This document shows positions 26,256 to 38,359 of a stretch of DNA of 64,000 bases, piece after piece. Source of the DNA: Sipunculus nudus. Taxonomy: Eukaryota; Annelida; Sipuncula; Golfingiida; Sipunculidae. A program made the translations under genes and the position numbers. The notes below the pieces were generated by a model that was given only the letters and a program-made list of their open reading frames with translations, had not been told where the DNA came from and did no database searches. The stretch spans positions 38,845,340-38,909,339 of the forward strand of contig CM049322.1 in assembly GCA_026874595.1 (NCBI GenBank), in the 5' to 3' direction. Position 1 is the first letter of the stretch, and each line of letters begins with the position of its first letter.

Positions 26256-26746
26256 AGAGAAAGTCACATTTGCCCACCGTTAACAACCTTTTTTATACAA
26301 TATATGATATTATATCGTGTTTTTAACAAACACATGCAGAAAAAAACATCAAATGCGGATTAATCATACTCATGTGTTATCCAGGACAATTGAGGACAAT
26401 TCATAAACTTTAATAAATTAAACAGCAATAGTGTGTTTTAACACTTTTATGACACCTGGAATTTTACTAAAATATCCCCACGGAATTTCAACAATAAGGT
26501 GTGCCATTTAGGTAAGAGTTGGCGCTGTGTAAACAACACGTAAAGGATGAAACAGACTACGTTGGTAAAGATAATCTTTTCGAAACACGCCAGAGCCTCG
26601 ATACAAAATCAATGTCGATATCACCTCAAAAACTAGTCCTAGTGTTTTAGCATCAGGTTATCAGTAAAAGCTGATTCCTAAACCGGTGTTGTGCCTATTA
26701 ATCTTGTAATCCATTTTTACGTGTTAACATCATAGTTTTTCTGCGA

Positions 26747-27080
26747 TTTCGGTTTGGGACTACGTGATAGGGCGGTAGCACACGCTTCCTGTCATTTTGT
26801 TTTGTATTCTGTTGTTACCCAGTTCCGGTGTCTACCGCAGCTGCTTGTCTTGGATGTGTAATAATTCCCATTGTTAGGTCATAACACCGATGAACCTCTC
26901 AAATATGCACCGTTTGTGAATGATAAAGGGCTGTGGGGTACAGCCTTCCAATTATGTCGGTAAATCGCTCACCCTGGGTGGGAGCCGACCGTGGAAATCT
27001 CACTATTCCTCGGCTAAGATGTGAACTCACGACCACCCGGCTTCGAGTCTTGTACTCCATCCCTGAGCCTCAAAAGCCGC
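26747..27080 (-). mobile_element. tRNA-derived SINE, copy 2
   Basis: Aligns end to end with the copy at 19499-19793, sharing 'cacacgcttcct.tcatt', 'ggtcataacaccga.gaacc' and the tRNA-like head on the minus strand. The box B region has drifted (gtgaactcacgaccacc on the plus strand). It is a more decayed member of the same family. Confidence 0.75.
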
Positions 27081-27762
27081 TCACGAACGGTGAATTTATA
27101 AAATTTCTAAATTGATTTCTAAACGGATTTGAAGCGGCAAACTTGTTTACTTACTGCCCGTGTGTAATACACCTCGTCGGGCTCGGTAACATAATGTTGA
27201 CCAATGTGACAGCGGTGATCGGTGTTAGGCAAGAAACCCTAGGGTTGATACAGCGGTATTAAATTTCTTTAATATTTTGGTGAAACGTGCGGAAGCAAAT
27301 TACTTTTCAGAACTCAATATCTGGTAGACGTGAAGAATGAAAATACATTTGGCAAGTTCTTTCAAAATTGCAATATATACCGAATATGCTAGAGAACTTG
27401 GTCTGTCCTGTGTATCAAATCTAGGAAAAACCACACATCACATCAGCCCTGGAACCTGGGTGACAGCTGGTATAATAATTATTCGTAAGGGAAGTGTCCG
27501 AAAGCCAAAGGGAGACCCATGGTTAATTGTGCGGTATTAATACCATAGGAAATATGAACATATTAATGGAATAACACAAAATCACCAAAATATAATTAGA
27601 TTGATTCTTCTGGGAAATGGCATATCAAATTTATAGGGAAAATCATTAATACTTCAAAAGTTATAAGAAGGGGGATTAGGCAATACTTTCAAAGTTATCA
27701 TTTTCATTTTTTAAAATCCCCAGTACTTCAAGTTATGTCGTTCCCAAAAACATGACATTTTG

Positions 27763-27797
27763 GGTGATTTGACCCTGCATATCAAGGTCAAATCACC
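27763..27797. other. Perfect 12 bp inverted repeat (hairpin)
   Basis: GGTGATTTGACC at 27763-27774 and GGTCAAATCACC at 27786-27797 form a perfect 12 bp stem with an 11 nt loop. Function unknown; it lies in non-coding sequence. Confidence 0.85.
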
Positions 27798-28656
27798 TGT
27801 TTCCCAACTCCTCCAAGATTTTGGTAGAAATCGTTTGGGTTTCAAATTTCAAATGAGAAAAGAAGCAGCACTTGTAGCAGCAACAGTAATTGCATTCACA
27901 AAGACTGCCGCCGACAAAAGACTGGACTGAAAATAATATGTCTCAGCCAAAGACGGAGACATAAGCAACACATCATGTTTCAGGACACCAGATGTAACCA
28001 TAGCTGAGAATCTGGCAACATTGATATCTAAACAATAAAGGAAAAAAAGGCATAAATCTAGAAACAAATACAGGTTCCACCAGTCTCAATGGACTGATCA
28101 AGTAGTCATGATAATAAAAAGACACCACGTGAAACACAGCTTGATACGATCGTTGTCATTTGTTGGTGTCAACATTAGAGGGAAAATGGGTGAAAAAAGA
28201 ACATTTAAGTGGGGCCACAAGACTCTAGCGGCTGATTGACCCATCCATAAACGAATGCTGAACGAATCCAGCAGTGCTTAGCCTGATGCTAAGAGCTGAT
28301 ACACAGAGTGTATATCAAAAGTGGTCAGTGTTTATTCTGAATTTACATCACATATATATATATATACATGAACACGTGTATTTCTGCAGGTAGAGCGTAC
28401 GGTAAAAACTAGCTTCCTTTCACGTTCGAGGGCTTCCTATAACAATTGGTCTGTGCAAACACACGGCCTGGCCAGTAGTAAAAACGTTACTGTAGTGTTA
28501 TTGCGAGGAGCCTTATCTTAAGTATGATTGATTAGCCCACTGAACCGACAAGGGAAATGTAATGTGATTTATCATTCTCGCCTTTATATAGACCTGGTCT
28601 TAATGCCAAACTCATTTAAGGATCCAGCAGACCTGGAAATTGATATTTCTGCTTAA

Positions 28657-28658
<2 letters not shown>

Positions 28659-28718
<60 letters not shown>
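28659..28718. repeat. (AT)n microsatellite
   Basis: About 60 bp of TA repeat, directly upstream of the CARD-like remnant at 28720-28775. The preceding region 27085-28650 shows no convincing gene apart from a weak minus-strand open segment near 27840-28000. Confidence 0.93.
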
Positions 28719-28722
<4 letters not shown>

Positions 28723-28775
28723 GTTGCTACTTACTTGTAAAAAGCCCTGTCTTTTTTATGCTGAAGAGGTCCTGA
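28715..28775 (+). pseudogene. CARD second-half-like remnant (weak)
   Basis: Contains 'atgctgaagaggtcctg', which matches the block found at 35555-35570, 37174-37191 and 43777-43795. In the LKRS frame it reads YLLVKSPVFFMLKRS and stops at TGA, similar to the last helices of a CARD. No splice sites or upstream half were found. The identification rests on similarity to the better pieces at 43.8 and 35.5 kb. Confidence 0.3.
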
Positions 28776-28779
28776 AATG

Positions 28780-30420
28780 TATAACATTTTGTAAATTCTA
28801 AGCCTGTTGCGAAATATATTTAACTTTTGGTGGATAATAGTTTCACAAGAAAAGTTGTGTTTGTAGGGAATAAAAACAGTTTACCCTACATAATGAAATA
28901 TCTTATTTTGATTTTTTTCTAATGCATATGTGAGCCATATCCATTTACTTTTATCCTGTAAAGTTAATTTAGTTAGTAATTTTGCCCGTACATAAGTCTT
29001 TGGGCTTCGAACAACGGTAAATTATAAAAGCTTTACTCACCAACACCCAGCCTTCGTTTTCCAGGCTTGTCCGACAAGAGACCAGGTGCCAGTCGGTCCC
29101 CGTCTAATAACACTTCAGATTAGCCCGGGAACTAGGATAACTACTTAGTAATATATCACAGAGCAAATGCTAGAAAACCAAAGGCAGAGCCTTTGTGAAT
29201 TGTATGATTATAAACTTATATATATAATAATAACTTATATGCACTTATATGCACTTATATATATAAATGTCTTAGATATTTACAAGTCGCTTGCAAATAC
29301 AGTGAACAGGGGCCTAAGGAAACAAACATGAGCCCAGATATGGTGTATTGAGCATTAGCTATTATTGGGAAGCAACCCTATATTTTGTTTTGTGCTACTA
29401 GCAAAAATACAACCAACAGAATTAGCACAGAGGGAGTCTTTGTTGCTGTGAGGGGCCATTTGGTCAACTGCTAGTCATTCATTCCTATGGCCAACAGTGC
29501 ATTTTATTGAGGTAAAGAGGTTCCAATGGGATATGTTACTATTCATATAATGGCATATAAATAAAAAATATTATAAATATTGTATGAGTATATATAAACA
29601 TAATATGCATGTGGACATGATATGCATGTAAAACCCTCATGATTTCAGGAGTACACTGACATGTTAATAAAATCATCTTTTTCATCTTTTTTGTTTTAAT
29701 TGTTTGTAAAATTGAAAAAAGGGGTTATGTACATGTGTTTACACCAGTTTACACTTTATTTTCACTAATTCATCTCAGACTGTGGCTCTTACATACGTAA
29801 GCTAAAGTAATTTTAATGCTGACAAAAGTTAACCTCTCACTTAAGTTTATCCACTTATCTCCCCTGCACAATGTAGACAACTCCCGCCACCAACGTTCTG
29901 GACACCTATCAATTGCCATTACAAAAACAAGAAGAAACCTTAGCCCTAGTACACGTATAGATAATATGTTCAATACCAGATACCTTATTGAGCGTACCTC
30001 ATAAAGGCTGTATGTAATGTATGATTAACACAGGAAATCGCAAGTTAAATCAGAAAGGAACCTTACCCTCTTTCTGTATAACAAAAAGGTTACATACAGC
30101 TATTCGCACGTATAGTTTTCTTTACATTCTGTCTACAAATAGACCTGGAACCTAGAGCAAAACTCTTATAGTCTTATATACGGGAGACGGGAGGTCTACC
30201 ATACTACAACTGTGTAATAGCACGCGTGTATGAGAAACTGAAATGGAGTCACCTGCGCTGTAGCTGTCGGGTAACATGATACGCTACCATGTCTAAGTTT
30301 AAGCTCCAGAGGAATAGGAGAGTTAATGTCCACATAAATACTTAACTATCCTTATATGGTAGAGGACTAAGGATAATGTATATATATATATATAATGTTA
30401 CGGAAACATTTTGCTAGAGG
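28780..30420. other. No gene seen
   Basis: AT-rich DNA with short 'cttatatgcacttatatgca' type repeats near 29210-29260. Around 29860-29930 a moderately GC-rich block ('gacaactcccgccaccaac') may be a decayed mobile element. No supported exon. Confidence 0.45.
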
Positions 30421-30424
30421 GAAA

Positions 30425-30505
30425 ATATTGGGCCGATCACGGATTCGAACCCATATCGTGGTGCACATGTCCGGCGTTACAACCGCTTAGCTAGAAAAGC
30501 AAGCC
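30425..30505 (-). mobile_element. tRNA-like sequence on the minus strand
   Basis: The reverse complement contains TAGCTAAGCGG (box A) and GGTTCGAATCC (box B) about 30 nt apart, with no paired acceptor stem visible. Best read as a tRNA-derived SINE head or tRNA pseudogene. (AT)n tracts lie at about 30379-30395 and 30549-30590. Confidence 0.55.
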
Positions 30506-30551
30506 TCACGAGCGATACAGTTCGGTCTGCTTTTATATGCATCATGTAACA

Positions 30552-30588
<37 letters not shown>

Positions 30589-30599
30589 CACACATTTAT

Positions 30600-32114
30600 A
30601 TAATACATCAAGTTTGAGCGAATGTCACATTAAACTGTGTGCATGGCTCCCTGCTAACCAACCGACCTATAAGTTGATATGAGACTATGAACAAGTATTA
30701 ATACCAATGGATGGGAGCTCATTCAGATAATATGAATGATCACATCAAGGGGTGGGGAGCTATTTTCATTCACTAGAAACGTGTTCGTATAATCTTAAGG
30801 CTCATGTTGCTACACCTTACACTATATAAACTCTAAGTTGTTAATCAAGCTCTCGTGCAAACGTTCGTATGGGCACCACTCCAACTCAAACATTTATATA
30901 CAAAGGTGAACTTTGTATGTATTGGGCTAGCTCTATATATTGTCATATGTTCAAATGATTTAATATAGATTTATAATTACCTCATATTTAGTATAACTCC
31001 ATTTTGCGTGTTATCCATGTGTTTATGTTAATATAACACTGTAATGTCCTCCATTAATATATTACAAACAATATCATTTTAACATGTTTACTTTCACTTT
31101 TTTCTGAATACCACAATACACAATTTTAATGGGTTTGTGCTTCATATAATATGTTGTATTAAAGTGTGTAGTAATACAGTTAATAAAGCAATAATTGAGC
31201 ATTCATTTATAGGAAAATCGGAAGTTTCGGAAGTTATGGAAGTTACAATAAGTAAACCCTAGCTCTACATGACGTAACAAACTTAACTATAATATTTACT
31301 TCGTTAAATACACTGCTGCCGCTACAAGCGTTAACTAAATGCTGCCTTACTCTGTTCTAACTTATACAGCTTAAATCAAAACATATTCTGCGTGGTTCTC
31401 TCTCTATATATGATATCAGAAGAAACATGGGTCAGTGGGGCATATGCCTGCGACAATAACTATGCTCTCTCACATTTAATGAATCTTTTGTCATATTCAG
31501 CATCATCATCATCATCATGATTGTCATCACCATGATCCTTTTTTAATGCTATCACTTTATGTGTACATGGATCTTTGATACAAACTATTCTTCATTTACT
31601 CGTGGGGACGGTATTGCAGTAATGGTGTAACAATAAATCGAATATATCGAGGACTGGTCATCTTCTTTGAAAATCATTAAAGTCTTTGCATAACCGATCA
31701 AAAAGGAGTATGTATGCACCTCCACAAAAGTCATATTATCCCGAACAAAAAATCTCACCCTGTCAGACATATGAGAAAGACGTTAACAAACCCAGCCGTT
31801 ACCTTGATCTTTCAACGTGATTTACATCAAGACTATATGTTAGGTACAATTCTATACGGCAGATTTCACGGTTTAATAGAAGGTACATAAAATATTTCTG
31901 TCAATGAACTTGGTTTTATAACTAATTCTAATCACTTCATTTCAGGCATCATCATCTTTGTCATTTACGTGAGCAGTACAGTTTTCTGTACATGTAATAC
32001 TGTTTCTAACTCTGTTTGTTATTATATGTATCGTTTAATTAAATTATATTGCTACACCTGGAAACTGTGTAATTCCTTTACCCAAAGTACTTGCCACAAT
32101 GAACTATAAATATG

Positions 32115-32159
<45 letters not shown>

Positions 32160-33780
32160 TATATTTATAATTATATTTATATTTATATATGTATATATAT
32201 ATAAAGGGACAAACTTGGTGCAATGTAATATTATACTCATAGAAAAGATAATATAAACGTTCATGTGGACAGTCACGTTTTATTAACTATTATTGTAAAT
32301 ATATCAATTTGGATTATCATCATATGCATGTCAAGGTGAAAGTCCACTGCAGTTCACTTCATATTGGCCTCCCAATTATATACTGTGATTGCCCTTTCCA
32401 CCTAACAAAATATACTCTGGTTTTTATGAGTAAAAGTCCCACCGTGTTTGTTTCATGTCAAAACTTTGAACTTAGTATGAATTATTCAGAAAAGCTAACT
32501 AGATAAAATTAAGGGAAGGTAATTTAAGAAAAAAAAGAATTATATCAACTCTCAAAATACAATTTCTTTTTCAAAGTCACCAAATACCTTGCATATACTC
32601 AGCACTTATCCTGAATTCGTTTGAACAAACTTCGTCCATCATGATAACTTTTACAATGGACACATATGGCCTTTACATTGTTCTGTATTGTTTTTATCAT
32701 TAAAAAGCTATCAGTACTTGACCTGTATGGAAATTGGGCCCTACAAGCAATTTTCAATATCAAATTATATCAGCGGTCACGCTTAGCATGCGTCATTTTA
32801 AGCAGTTAAACAGTCACTTGTTTCATATTTGCAGTTGTTTTCCACACGGTATTCGTTACAAAATTACAGTATTGTTTCTCGCAATAGGATTAAATATAAT
32901 GTGTTAATGGAATTCCATAAGTAGTTGTGTATAAACATATTTCATCATACATCTTCAGATACTGGAGACCTCTTGGCATTAATAAGTTATTAAGTAACCC
33001 ATACTAGAAAATTTATATGGGCGTCTACTTTCAATATAATGTTGTTTTGGCATATGTTACCCATATTTTACATAGCATGGCAGCTGGAATAAAAATATCA
33101 GCCAGGGTCCCAAATCAACATTTAATGTAATGGAAACATTAAGAAGAAATGGAGAAAGATGTGAACGCAGATTCAAGTAAAGGTGTTGGGATTTGAAAAT
33201 ATATAATAATAAGTAACAATATTTTAGCTAGAAAAAACACTCAGAGAGCGGAGACTTCATTCATATGACATTGCCAGTAATGGAGCATGTTTTCACTTTG
33301 AAATTCCTTGATCCAGATGGTGATTCTGATCACCCCCAAAATTTAAATACTTTCCATGCATCATTGTCGAGCTACCATGGAACATTCATCAAAATCCGTT
33401 AATATTTTTGAGTAATGTTACAAACAGAAAAAAAACTCCTTAATTGGTGGAGGATACAACAATGAAAAGACTACAAGCTGGTAACTATCAAACAGAATAA
33501 CCGAAATTGTGACAAGAACAGTGCGTGGATGATGAACGACAATGGGATAATGTACAATGAGGCTTACAAACCTTCCAAATATTCATTTTAAGGGTTTTTT
33601 ACAATTACTCTATTAAGGATAAATCCATTTTATTTGAAGATGCATATTATTTCATTTAAACCAAATAATCGAATATGCTAGTGTAAAAGGGTTAAATGTA
33701 CTTTCATAACTCTAGTTTTGAATTGTTGTAATTTGGAAAAAAATGATATAATTGAAAAACATGTAAATAATTCCCCAAAG
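30600..33780. other. No gene seen; long (AT)n tract at 32117-32215
   Basis: About 3.2 kb of AT-rich sequence. It includes a (CAT)n run near 31500-31518 and an interrupted (TA)n tract at 32117-32215. Open frames up to 75 codons are present but show no splice context or recognisable domain. Confidence 0.5.
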
Positions 33781-33789
33781 TTTACCAAG

Positions 33790-34560
33790 TTGTATATTAT
33801 TCACGATGGCTCCCCAGTCCCCCGGGCTTTACCAATAAAAGAACTGCCCGTATTATCCGCTCGCAGGCGGGGGTATCATCCGGTTGCCAACCAGACTCAT
33901 TGTCGCTGGGATGCAAAAGATACCTATTCACATGCGAAATCTTAGCTTAATATTTGGTTTAGGAAAACGTTTAAATATATCTACGTCTACGTGAAACCAA
34001 ACATTGTTCGCATTGTCCCAGTTATTTTGCATATACAATTATCTGATAGATGAAGTCAAATCAAGAAGACTAAGTGAATACCAACGCTGCTTCAGCCATT
34101 ATGTGATTCGCGCTGTCATTCGATATCATTTTTACAGCTTTTAACCAAATAATACGCCTGTTTCGTTGAAATAATGTATAAGTATAAAAATGTCTTGATC
34201 TTACTACCATATGTCATGCTCTTTGTTCAACAGAAACAATAAAACAACATTTAGCGTTTTATGGAATAGTGTGTGAGTCATATTGCCAACCCTCCTCCTT
34301 TTCCCGGGCTTGGGACCGGCAGGATGCTGTCTCATAGACGACGGCCATCCAGGCGGAGTTGATCAAGGTTCGGGTGATGTTCTCCGAAAGAGCGCTTAAA
34401 CTCTAAGAATCCTTGCCACATTGACAAGCCTACAGGGGTCCTTGTTGCCCGAACCTGTGTTGGGGTTTATCCTTGTTCAAAGTGTTCTCGCTTCTTGGAA
34501 AGCAAGTTGATTTGGTCACTTGTTTAACCTCTCTTACGGGCTGAAACAGCATCGATTGTG
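33790..34560. mobile_element. GC-rich mobile-element-like fragments
   Basis: Two patches (33800-33915 and 34290-34545) stand out from the AT-rich surroundings by GC content. The second has 'cccgggcttgggaccggc' and 'ggcggagttgatcaaggttcgg', sequence of a kind I associate with dispersed invertebrate retroelements. I cannot name the family and see no reverse transcriptase. Confidence 0.35.
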
Positions 34561-34906
34561 CACTCAATTAGAAAATGAAATCATACTAAACAAAAAATCT
34601 TTACCATTTCACATCCTAAACATTAAGATTAACTGTTCTCTATTTATTATATATTTTCCTTGTAGCTGTTGGTTATGATGCCAATAAGATTTGAACCTAG
34701 ATATTTTATTTTTAATAATAATATATTGAACCAACTAAAAACATTCAATTTTCTCAAAAAGTAAATCAGCATTTGCTTAAGTGATTTGTATATAACATAA
34801 TAAATGCTCTCAACCAATTCACATTGCAGTAAAATTACATAATAATTTTCCTATTACCGCTCAAAAAAGCTCAGAAAAATTCTTGGTCCTAGTAATACGA
34901 ATTAAT

Positions 34907-35572
34907 TTAAGTCGATGCTGTTGTTTTACAAACCTTAAGTGACAATACGTTTATATGATTCTCAGGCAGCATAATATTGTTTTGTCCTTTGGTGTCCTTT
35001 AACCTAGCAACACCGTGCCAGCTACATGCAGGATCAACCAAGGAGGTACCATCTATTGTACACTGAATACATTTGTCAGCAAGTGTGCTCACGTGAATCT
35101 CTGTTCTACGGGCCTTAACAGTTTTCCCTGGAAAATCATAGGTTACGACATTTACATGTAAAAACATCCGCACAAATGCGGATACAGATAACTAATCCGT
35201 ATAAAGCATGAAGAACGGTGATTTCGAGGGCAGGGGAAGTGTTATAACCTTTACTTATATTTTCCCCTATGCACAAAAGTTTGCATGCACCCAAGTGTCT
35301 TAATAGCTTATTTCCTTTTCAAACTCGAAGAGATTTATCTTTGAGGTTTACTTTATATTCAAGGCTACATTCCACTCTGTATTAAAACGATGAAAACTTC
35401 AACATACAATTAAACTGAGTTTTATGTTTTGTTTAGTAAATACCAAGTATAATCACGTCTTTATATAATGATGATCATAACATTATGGAATAAATAGGGC
35501 CTCTGATGTTTTAATACATTTACCTGATGGGAGAAATTTAATAACGTGTGCCTTCCCGACCTCTTCAGGCAT
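34907..35572 (-). CDS. Possible two-exon small gene, product unknown
   Basis: Exon 1 (35524-35572) reads MPEEVGKAHVIKFLPS and ends at donor GTAAAT with one base over. It has an in-frame TAA just upstream, so the ATG would be the start. Exon 2 begins at 35127 after acceptor GATTTTCCAG with two bases, keeping frame across the join (Gly), and runs open for 73 codons to TAA at 34907, including a cysteine-rich stretch (DKCIQCTIDGTSLVDPACSW). A donor-like GTTTGT follows LSLK, so it may be internal. I do not recognise the protein. Exon 1 overlaps a CARD-second-half-like sequence in another frame (see 35524-35612), so this model competes with a CARD pseudogene reading. Confidence 0.4.
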
Positions 35573-35612
35573 TTTTTAATCGTTTAAAAGACCTATCTGA
35601 TTTATATTTCAA
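35524..35612 (-). pseudogene. CARD second-half-like remnant, frameshifted
   Basis: In one frame DRSFKRLKNA runs into a TGA; one base away LKRSGRHTLLNFSHQ follows and ends exactly at a GTAAAT donor. The pair resembles the last two helices of a CARD and parallels 43.74-43.84 kb, where the shift falls at the same place. It lies 0.4 kb downstream of the CARD first-half exon at 35988-36125 on the same strand, the expected order. Confidence 0.4.
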
Positions 35613-35987
35613 TATTTGAAATAGATGCATCACTTTACTTGTATTTGATGGCTGGTTCTGAAAAATATGTTAATGCTGGTATCAATATGATATAAAAATA
35701 CCATAAAGTAGACTTAAAAATGCACTTAGTCACAAACTAGACAGCATGGGGATTTCATTTATTATATATCAGCAAAACCGTGTTTTTCCAAAAGCCTACT
35801 TCATAGATATAATATATACACATATTTATATACACTTAAATATACACACACACAAATAATTTAAAATGGTAGCTTAGTGATTTCCTTTTACCTGTAACTT
35901 GCTTAATTTATCTGAAAAGGTTTCAATAATATTGGAAATATTCTAATAACCGCAAATTATTAGAAACATCACATTAAATTGGCAAAC

Positions 35988-36125
35988 CTCAATTTCTTCA
36001 AGCTCCTCCTCTAACAATACATTTGTTGATAATATCTCAACCTTAAGCTTAACATCCCAGCGCAGATATTTGACGATATCTGGCAAGGCACGATTAATGC
36101 CTGAACGAAGTTTCTCTGACATCAT
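35988..36125 (-). CDS. CARD-like domain, first-half exon
   Basis: 46 codons from ATG to donor GTTTGC, ending in phase 0. The acceptor TTCTTCTTCCAG lies just upstream of the ATG, so translation might also enter from an earlier exon. The peptide pattern (RALPDIVKYLRW..ILSTNVLLEEELEEIE) fits helices 1-3 of a caspase recruitment domain, where a conserved 'L-T-x-x-E-x-E-x-I'-like segment ends the half. A homologous exon lies at 44035-44149. CARDs mediate homotypic assembly of apoptotic and innate immune signalling complexes. The second half is only found in frameshifted form at 35.55 kb, so the gene may be broken. Confidence 0.5.
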
Positions 36126-36834
36126 TGGAGCTCTGGAAGAAGAAGAGATAAATACACATACTACAAATCACATACACATACACAATACTACAATACAGAT
36201 AATATTATTTATGTATACATGTATATATAAAGAAAAAAACGCGACAATTAAAAAATAGCTGAACGGGCGTAGGAAACGAAATATGATTGAAAAAATGGAA
36301 TTAGGAGTCTGGTTTGTGAAACATCAAGTACTATAGCATATATACAATGAAGCATAAACCTAAAAAACAGTTCTCGACTTAACAAGGGATCTAAAAGACG
36401 CTTCTGAAGAAGAATTACCGTGTTAAGCAAGAGCGACTGTATGAAAACAAACATGTTGATCCGTTGCCTATTCCTCTAATTGACGATTACAGATTTTTTC
36501 AGTTGGGTCAAGAATAATACCCTGACACCTTGATTTGTATTTTAACGACTGCGGTAATCGTTCTAACGTGTTTGTTGCAACATACTGTTCAACCCTTGAA
36601 TTTCAGTTATTTTTTACCAGGAATTATAATTTTTTTAAAAATATGAAACATCCCAAGAACATTGCTTTGTAGCCTGCTCGAGGATACTGGCTATGATTAC
36701 TCGTGCAATTGCATCAATACTAAAGCAATGACTAGAAGATCGCTGTTCCCTCCAACAGATCATTATGAGTCTCAATACCTATGAAGCAGGTTTCTGATCT
36801 ACAAATTTGAACTGCGCTTTTGTGAGGGAGACGG

Positions 36835-37030
36835 CTGGTGAATGCATTGGATCAGAGCCAATGATCTGGGAATTAGACTGCTGATCAATTAAGATGATCA
36901 GTGCCACTGCCCAGGGACAGTGATGGTTGATCCTGTCATTGGATCAGTGCCAATTCCCTCGAAAGAAGATTGCTCATAATGATCCAGGGCAGTGTCAATC
37001 CCCTCGCACAGACAATTCTGATTCTTCAAA
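36835..37030 (+). repeat. Short imperfect repeats around 'ggatcagtgccaat'
   Basis: The motif 'gatcagtgcca.t.cc' or close variants occurs near 36854, 36897, 36944 and 36979, with 'ccctcg' following the last two about 40-50 bp apart. This is a small decayed tandem array. No gene is seen between 36130 and 37110. Confidence 0.45.
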
Positions 37031-37109
37031 GATAATACATGTGAAATCCCGGAGCTTTGAAATATATCCTGTAACGTTAACTATCTTTGTTGATAATCTT
37101 ACAAACTGC

Positions 37110-37220
37110 TAACATACACAGAGTTGTGTTTGGTTCATTTGGGAAGAATGCTTCACCTGTTTGTGATAAAAATGCTTCTGTTTATCCTGAAGAGGTCCTG
37201 AAAGAAGAACAATCAAGCTA
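37110..37220 (+). pseudogene. CARD second-half-like remnant on the plus strand
   Basis: After an acceptor-like ACATACACAG, one frame reads LCLVHLGRMLHLFVIKMLLF then ILKRS to a TGA; the spacing of hydrophobic residues and the closing LKRS resemble CARD helices 5-6. Another frame (VVFGSFGKNASPVCDKNASV..) is also open to TAA. The 'cctgaagaggtcctgaaag' block matches the three other remnants. No first half was found upstream. Confidence 0.3.
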
Positions 37221-37377
37221 AAATTCAATTTGGCATGAAAAGTTGGAAGCGTTGCTTATATAGTGATGCACAAGACAGCGCATATATTGGTATCATTAAT
37301 ACTGTTTATAATCCTTGCTTTATCAAAATCTCAAAATACTTATTGGTGTCAAGATTCCTAGATGAACACACACAAAC

Positions 37378-37400
37378 ATATATATATATATATATATATA

Positions 37401-37433
<33 letters not shown>
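37378..37433. repeat. (AT)n microsatellite, interrupted
   Basis: TA repeat with a central 'aaac' interruption. Confidence 0.93.
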
Positions 37434-37436
<3 letters not shown>

Positions 37437-37979
37437 TTGGTAAACGTTGTAATTTTCTATATTACAGTCAATATAATTGGAGACAAGCTCACAACCAACT
37501 TACCTCTAGGCTTCCTCCTTATCATGTGCGGTGAGTGTTAGGCCTATTGTTGTATAACTATGTAGGGTCGTCATGTGAGATACCAGGGTCAATGATAAAG
37601 TTAATTAATCTTAATTGTTTATGAGACAAGTACATAATAGGCATAATGCACAAGGTAATATCTCTAGAATGTAACACTCACTTAATTCAGTACATCCCAT
37701 TTTGCTCCTAATTTAGATAACAATCTAAATGTATGTTAATAAAACATACGCTAAACAAATTTATCTAAAAGGAACTGTCACAGGTGATAAATTAAATCAT
37801 TATGAGATGAAAGTACGTAGATGTTTGTTTCAATCACGGCCCGTATTAAACTCCGGCAGGCAAGGCATTCATTCTCATTGTCATGGAGAGGCCGTTATCA
37901 TGGAAGTTGGGTACGATGTAAAATCAATGGCAATAATATCATAATTATAACTATAAAACGACGGAGATAGCTCTTCACT

Positions 37980-38350
37980 GTTTTGAGATACTTTGTGAAA
38001 GACAGAAATGGACATATTCTTACATCTTCCTGACGCTTTCCTTAACAACACGTTAAACGAAACAAGCTACCTAACCGTAAACGCGAATGAGAGCCAGCAG
38101 ACGCTACAGAAGTAGTGTTTTCAAAGTAGTGAGCTCCCATTTACCGTTCTTGGGTACATCTGGCTTCTGCCTTGTTGGGTAGCTTTTGTGCCCCCTCCCC
38201 TCGTATCCAGTCTTGGTATATTTTTGCGGTCAGCTTGTGATTTTTCCAGGGGCGTGGTTAGCATTTCCGAGGGGCTTAGTTTTTATACTTTAATTTCTCG
38301 AGTGGAGGGAGCTAGACGGTCGGATCCCCCTCCCTAACGTCAAAGCTCGG
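37980..38350 (+). other. Unexplained open stretch
   Basis: An ATG at 38009 opens 35 codons (MDIFLHLPDAFLNNTLNETS..) containing three N-glycosylation sequons and ending at TAG. The same frame is then open for a further 73 codons to 38337. I recognise no family. The upstream region 37440-37980 has no supported gene. Confidence 0.2.
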
Positions 38351-38359
38351 GCACTCGAT

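Noticed and set aside
27840-28000. Minus-strand open segment after a fair acceptor (MVTSGVLKHDVLLMSPSLAE..)
   Set aside because: No family, low-complexity Ala/Ser end, and no partner exon found.
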